Origin: Verrucomicrobiota bacterium
GTDB taxonomy: Bacteria > Verrucomicrobiota > Verrucomicrobiia > Limisphaerales > JAEYXS01
DNA: 64,000 bases
Direction of reading: 5' to 3'
NCBI GenBank assembly: GCA_023431185.1
Contig: JAEYXS010000035.1
Location: forward strand, 21,731 to 85,730
Shown here: one piece after another, positions 60,580 through 64,000 of the stretch
How the letters are laid out: each line of letters opens with the position of its first letter
How positions within the stretch are numbered: the first letter of the stretch is position 1
Made by a program: the position numbers and the translations under genes
The notes under the pieces: generated by a model
The model's input: only the letters and a program-made list of their open reading frames with translations
Databases searched by the model: none
Told to the model about the DNA's origin: nothing

Positions 60580-61758
60580 TCAGAGATTGAGTTGGATGCC
60601 CAACTGCTTGGCCGCAGCCGCCATGGTTCGCGTCTGTGCTTGCAAGGCATCGATCGCCTTCTTCAACGCGATGCGGCCCGGGGCGGTGTCACGCCCTTTC
60701 ATGGCCTGATCGAACGGCACAGGAATGCCCTCGATCGTTTGCAAACTGGCGTCCAACTGGTGTTGGAGTTTTTCTCCCAAAGCAGGGTCTTTCTCACGGA
60801 TGACTTCCAGCAGACCAGCGCCGTGGATCTTCGTTTTATCCGGACGCACATAATGGCCTAGGCACACGTTCATGATGCCGATCTGGTCATAGCGCATGTC
60901 CTGATGGGTCGTGTCGCTGAAGCAGGAATGCTCATCCTCCTGTTCCTTGGTGGTATAAGCTACCACGGTGCGCTCGCCGCCCAGTTCGGCTCCACTGAAT
61001 GCGCCCATGCCCCGGATCACTTTCTCCAAGGATTCATGCGGTGTCACCGAAAGGAATTGGGCCCGATAATTCCCAGACACATGGGGAGCCCATTCGTCGG
61101 CCACTTGTTTGAGGTGCTGAATGAGCAAAGCCACGGTGAGCCGCAGATACTCCCCCCGTCTTCCCGCATGTAAGCGGTGCCCGGTCTCAGCTGCGATGTA
61201 ATCCAGATGCGAACGCCGCCCCGGACCATCATCGTGCAAGTCCTGCCCCCACAGAATAAACTCGATGGCATGCCAGCCTGTGCTGATGTTTTTCTCGCCT
61301 TCCTTCTCATTGGCGGAGACGAGCAGTTCACGGGTAAGTTCAGGATAGTCTTGCGGATTGTTTATGATCCCGGCCGAAGGTGCTTCCGCCGTGTAATCGA
61401 TGTAATTCTCATCTATCGGCCAGGCGTTGATGAAACCTTCCACGGCTTCAATCGGACCATCATAGAAGCGGGCGACTTCCGTCTGCAGATAAGGCACCCG
61501 CGCCGTGATCCACGACTGCCGGGCAGCATGCAACCCTGCTTCAGAAGGCGATTTCAAGAACGCTTCAACAACTTGCTGCAACTGGCGGACGGCCAGCCAT
61601 GAATCTGTGTAGGCCGCATGAAGAATAATGGCGTAATTGCGCAGAAAGCGTTGAACCACCGTTTCCGCTTCGCTGGCCGGGAGGGAGCGCAGGCAAAGAC
61701 CGAGCGAGGCGGAGGAAAGCAAAAACAAAAACTGGCGACGGCAGGCAAACCGTTTCAT
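60580..61758 (-). CDS. Imelysin-family protein 1 (IrpA-like)
   Basis: 392 residues with a signal peptide (ends near LPASEAE). The imelysin motif is complete: GWHAIE (161-166, the GxHxxE pattern) in STGWHAIEFILWGQD. The later SCFSDTTHQDMRYDQIGI also matches the IrpA type found with DUF1111 proteins. It heads a block with the di-heme oxidoreductase and a second imelysin, an arrangement known from iron-regulated loci. Ligand not readable. Confidence 0.88.
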   Translation of the reverse strand: MKRFACRRQFLFLLSSASLGLCLRSLPASEAETVVQRFLRNYAIILHAAYTDSWLAVRQLQQVVEAFLKSPSEAGLHAARQSWITARVPYLQTEVARFYDGPIEAVEGFINAWPIDENYIDYTAEAPSAGIINNPQDYPELTRELLVSANEKEGEKNISTGWHAIEFILWGQDLHDDGPGRRSHLDYIAAETGHRLHAGRRGEYLRLTVALLIQHLKQVADEWAPHVSGNYRAQFLSVTPHESLEKVIRGMGAFSGAELGGERTVVAYTTKEQEDEHSCFSDTTHQDMRYDQIGIMNVCLGHYVRPDKTKIHGAGLLEVIREKDPALGEKLQHQLDASLQTIEGIPVPFDQAMKGRDTAPGRIALKKAIDALQAQTRTMAAAAKQLGIQLNL

Positions 61759-61804
61759 ACGAACTGCTTTTTATCTCAACACATCACGAACACTTGCTGA
61801 AACA

Positions 61805-61835
61805 GCGGGGCCTGGGAATATTTCCCAGGCCCCGC
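61805..61835 (-). terminator. Strong hairpin after the PhoX-like gene
   Basis: GCGGGGCCTGGGAA pairs perfectly with TTCCCAGGCCCCGC. On the minus strand it is followed by TGTTTC, a weak T-run. It lies between the PhoX-like gene and the imelysin gene and probably ends the first transcript. Confidence 0.65.
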
Positions 61836-61846
61836 TCGGAAAAGTT

Positions 61847-61872
61847 ACTCTGGCCAGTCACCCGGCCAGAGT
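61847..61872 (-). terminator. Second hairpin after the PhoX-like gene
   Basis: ACTCTGGCC pairs perfectly with GGCCAGAGT around an eight-base loop, right after the stop codon. No T-run follows, so it may only stabilise the transcript end. Confidence 0.5.
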
Positions 61873-61886
61873 CTTGAATGCGTCAT

Positions 61887-64000
61887 TTAAGGCGCCACTT
61901 CCAGAGCGCGGTAGAAGCGCTTGGCCTGACCCGGAGAGCTCTGGTCGATGTAGAGCGTCGGGCTCGTGCTGAGCGTGATGCGCTCCAGCGTGGTCCAGAC
62001 TGGCGTGCCATCGAGGCTCGCAGTGTACTGGATGTCATACTGGGCTCCAATCGGACCAGCCACAGCCACACCGGCATACATGGCGAGATCGGTCACCGTG
62101 AGGCTGACCGCCGTCGAGGAGGTGGAACCGCCCGGCGTCGTCACGACGGCCACGTATTCACCCGCGTCGCCCGTGGTCGGGGACGGGATGCTGTAGCTCG
62201 TGCCCGTCGCGCCAGCGATCGGGGTACCGTTGCGGTACCACTGGATGGTCGAACCGGCCGAGGCTGCCACCGTGAAGGTCGCCGCCGTGCCGCCGCCCAC
62301 GTTCACCGGGGTCGGCTGGGTGTTGATGGTAGGCGTTGTGCCGCTGACATACATCACCAGCAACTGGCCGCCTTCCACGAGTTCCGGGTCGTTGCCGACC
62401 GAAGCCCCGCTATGGATCTGGTTCACAATCAGGTAGGAGCCATTCCCGAGGATGTCGCGCATGTCGATCACACCGGAGACTTCCTCATCTTGCGTGATGA
62501 ATCCAGCTTCACCGCTCTTGAACAAGGACTGCTTGGCCTGGCCGAGGGCGATCAAGCCATCGGTAGCCGGGTAGTACTTGTAGATGCGGGCCAGACGAGC
62601 GTTGTTACCCGGGTCTTCGGTGATGAGGACGTTGCCATCCTGATCCACCACCATGTTGTCCATCATGATCTGACCTTCCGTGCCGTTGAGCATCATCTCG
62701 ATCACACCACCCGCTTCCGGATTGGCGATGTCATTGAACGTCAGGCGCCAGAGGCGGCTGGGCAGTGAAGCGCTGGCCGTGGTGAGGAAGTAGAACTCAC
62801 GCGGATTCAGCGGGTTCCAGGAACCATCTTCCACGCGCATGAATGCAGTCACACCGGCACCATTACCAACCGTCTCCAGCTGGTTGAAGGTGGCGACGCG
62901 GACATCAGTCAACGCGCTCAGGTTCACGAGCGAGAAGTTGCGTACTCCTTCGGTGGTGCCCGCGACTTCCTGCGCCAGACCGGCCACAGAAACCCCGTAG
63001 AGCTGGCCGTTCATCAGACCAGCTTTCTCCACATCGCTCGCGCCCGTGGTCTGCTTCGTGCCGATGTAGAAATACACCTGCGAGTCCGTCGTGCCGTCGT
63101 CATCCAGGCCGACCACGATGGTCTTGTCCTGCATGTAGGGACTGGGCACCAGATTTTCCCAGGAGGCACGACCCATTAGCGGGAGCTGCCAGGAGTTGCC
63201 CGTTTCCGGACCGGACGCGATGTGCGCCCAAGCGCGGGATTGGGTGGAGAACTCTTCACCATTCATGAAGATGCGGTTCTGCGTGCCCTTGCCGTTGCTG
63301 CTGTTGTAGAAGGCGCTCACCGGCGGCAGATCCGCCGAGCAGAAGCGGCCCATCAGCACATTGACACCCAGTTCATAGACGAAGGTGTTCGTGTTGAACG
63401 TATAGACATTCGTCATGAGGTCCTGGCCGTTGAGGACTTGGAGCGTGGACTTGTCAATGATGAGCTTGGAGACAAACGTGCCCTTGGCACCGTGCGCGCG
63501 GGTGATACCGAGTGTCTCGTTGATCTCATGGTTGATCAGCGCCGTGAACGTGCCGTTAGTATTGTCGTAAGCTCCCAGACCGTCTATCAGACCCACCATC
63601 CGCCAGCCGGGGCTGTTCAAGGCGGTGTCACCAACCGTGATGATGGCTGTGAAGTCGATGCCCGTCGTGAGGGCTTCCACCTGAGGATCCTGTGAGGAGC
63701 TCGGGCCTTTGGCCGGGATGCCGGTCGGGGCCATCGGGTTACCGCCACCTTTGGCGGTCAGGAAGCCGTATTCATTCAGAGCCGTCCAGTCGGACGCCCA
63801 GTTCACGGTGTTAAAGGCACCGATGTAGCTGGCCGGATAGTAATCCGTACCCGGCGTGGCTTTGATGTTGGCAGCGGAGAGGGCCGGAGAGCCCGTGTTC
63901 GGGCGCGGGTCCAAACCACCGTTAGTCGTGCGGCTGATGCCTTTGAGCATCGGGTTCGTCAACAGGTTCGTCCGGATCGACTCCGTGAAGAGCGCCTGCG
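61887..64000 (-). CDS. PhoX/DUF839-like protein with Ig-like domain, N-terminus missing
   Basis: The frame stays open to the window edge, so the start lies outside; the TTG at 63962 is not a proper start. At least 704 residues. The pattern INHEINETLGITRAHGAKGTFVSKLIID, split over the region, and RIFMNGEEFSTQSRAWAHI, WENLVPSPY and VGLDDDGTTDSQVYFYIGTK match the DUF839/PhoX beta-propeller of calcium- and iron-dependent alkaline phosphatases. The C-terminal ~170 residues hold an Ig-like domain (IQWYRNGTPIAGATGTSYSI) and a beta-rich tail. Possibly exported; activity not proven. Confidence 0.75.
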   Translation of the reverse strand, partial: QALFTESIRTNLLTNPMLKGISRTTNGGLDPRPNTGSPALSAANIKATPGTDYYPASYIGAFNTVNWASDWTALNEYGFLTAKGGGNPMAPTGIPAKGPSSSQDPQVEALTTGIDFTAIITVGDTALNSPGWRMVGLIDGLGAYDNTNGTFTALINHEINETLGITRAHGAKGTFVSKLIIDKSTLQVLNGQDLMTNVYTFNTNTFVYELGVNVLMGRFCSADLPPVSAFYNSSNGKGTQNRIFMNGEEFSTQSRAWAHIASGPETGNSWQLPLMGRASWENLVPSPYMQDKTIVVGLDDDGTTDSQVYFYIGTKQTTGASDVEKAGLMNGQLYGVSVAGLAQEVAGTTEGVRNFSLVNLSALTDVRVATFNQLETVGNGAGVTAFMRVEDGSWNPLNPREFYFLTTASASLPSRLWRLTFNDIANPEAGGVIEMMLNGTEGQIMMDNMVVDQDGNVLITEDPGNNARLARIYKYYPATDGLIALGQAKQSLFKSGEAGFITQDEEVSGVIDMRDILGNGSYLIVNQIHSGASVGNDPELVEGGQLLVMYVSGTTPTINTQPTPVNVGGGTAATFTVAASAGSTIQWYRNGTPIAGATGTSYSIPSPTTGDAGEYVAVVTTPGGSTSSTAVSLTVTDLAMYAGVAVAGPIGAQYDIQYTASLDGTPVWTTLERITLSTSPTLYIDQSSPGQAKRFYRALEVAP

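Noticed and set aside
1..64000. CRISPR arrays, tRNA or rRNA genes, prophage or transposase genes
   Set aside because: None were seen: no regularly spaced repeats, no cloverleaf with a plausible anticodon, and no integrase, capsid or transposase motif in any frame read.

Overview
This window looks like chromosomal DNA from a free-living member of the Verrucomicrobiota, probably near the Pedosphaera/Limisphaera group. That placement is an inference. It rests on several PVC-superphylum family types: a GSDH-like/HEAT/cytochrome c protein (10538-13516), a DUF1501 gene next to a DUF1549/DUF1553 cytochrome gene (50727-54965), a DUF1080 hydrolase, a sialate O-acetylesterase-type protein, a secreted prepilin-like pseudopilin, few clear Shine-Dalgarno sites, and many short dispersed palindromes between genes. 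I see no rRNA, tRNA, CRISPR array, prophage or insertion sequence with a transposase.

Layout. 1-10.1 kb holds the end of a secreted PPC-domain protein, an Lrp/AsnC regulator, a GH31 alpha-glucosidase, an MnmC-like methyltransferase, a tRNA-dihydrouridine synthase, a HAD phosphatase and several secreted or membrane unknowns. The gaps in this part are crowded with palindromic repeats. 10.5-20.1 kb has the large heme-binding protein, a SUKH-like protein, a CBS-domain protein, an MFS transporter, a prepilin-like protein, a HEAT-repeat protein, a membrane-anchored Cys phosphatase and a DUF1080 protein. 20.2-25.2 kb has a methyltransferase-glycosyltransferase fusion divergent from a YfhO-like membrane protein, then SprT-like and DUF4375 proteins. 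25.2-29.5 kb is signalling: a receiver-GAF protein, a FecR-domain protein and a CHASE2-adenylate cyclase. 29.6-32.9 kb is a housekeeping run, coaD, DUF177, rpmF, plsX, fabH. It is followed by a PilZ-like protein and a PilT-type ATPase. 34.5-41.2 kb has an acetylesterase, a dimethylformamidase-like TAT protein, a family 4 uracil-DNA glycosylase, a zinc-ribbon protein, and a tandem pair of prohibitin-like genes with a small membrane protein.

41.5-44.9 kb carries a receiver-only regulator with a CHAD-like protein, then a compact arsenic operon: arsR, an aquaporin, a DUF6428 gene and a thioredoxin-type arsC. 45.1-49.7 kb is a three-gene phosphorelay (hybrid kinase, receiver-kinase, NtrC-type activator). 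It sits beside two stress-type small genes, Lmo0937-like and CsbD-like, and the second has a possible -24/-12 promoter. 50.7-64 kb carries the DUF1501/DUF1549 pair and a minus-strand block with a PhoD-like phosphatase, an HTTM protein, two imelysins, a di-heme oxidoreductase, and a PhoX/DUF839-like protein that runs off the window.

The most unusual non-coding signals are three. First, four palindromes share constant flanks while their stems differ and still pair. Second, two copies of a 115-137 bp element with four hairpins lie in opposite orientation, and one supplies the stop codon of the tRNA-dihydrouridine synthase gene. Third, a possible structured RNA with a strong terminator lies at 41165-41390. 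All functional statements rest on reading motifs by eye; no database search was run.
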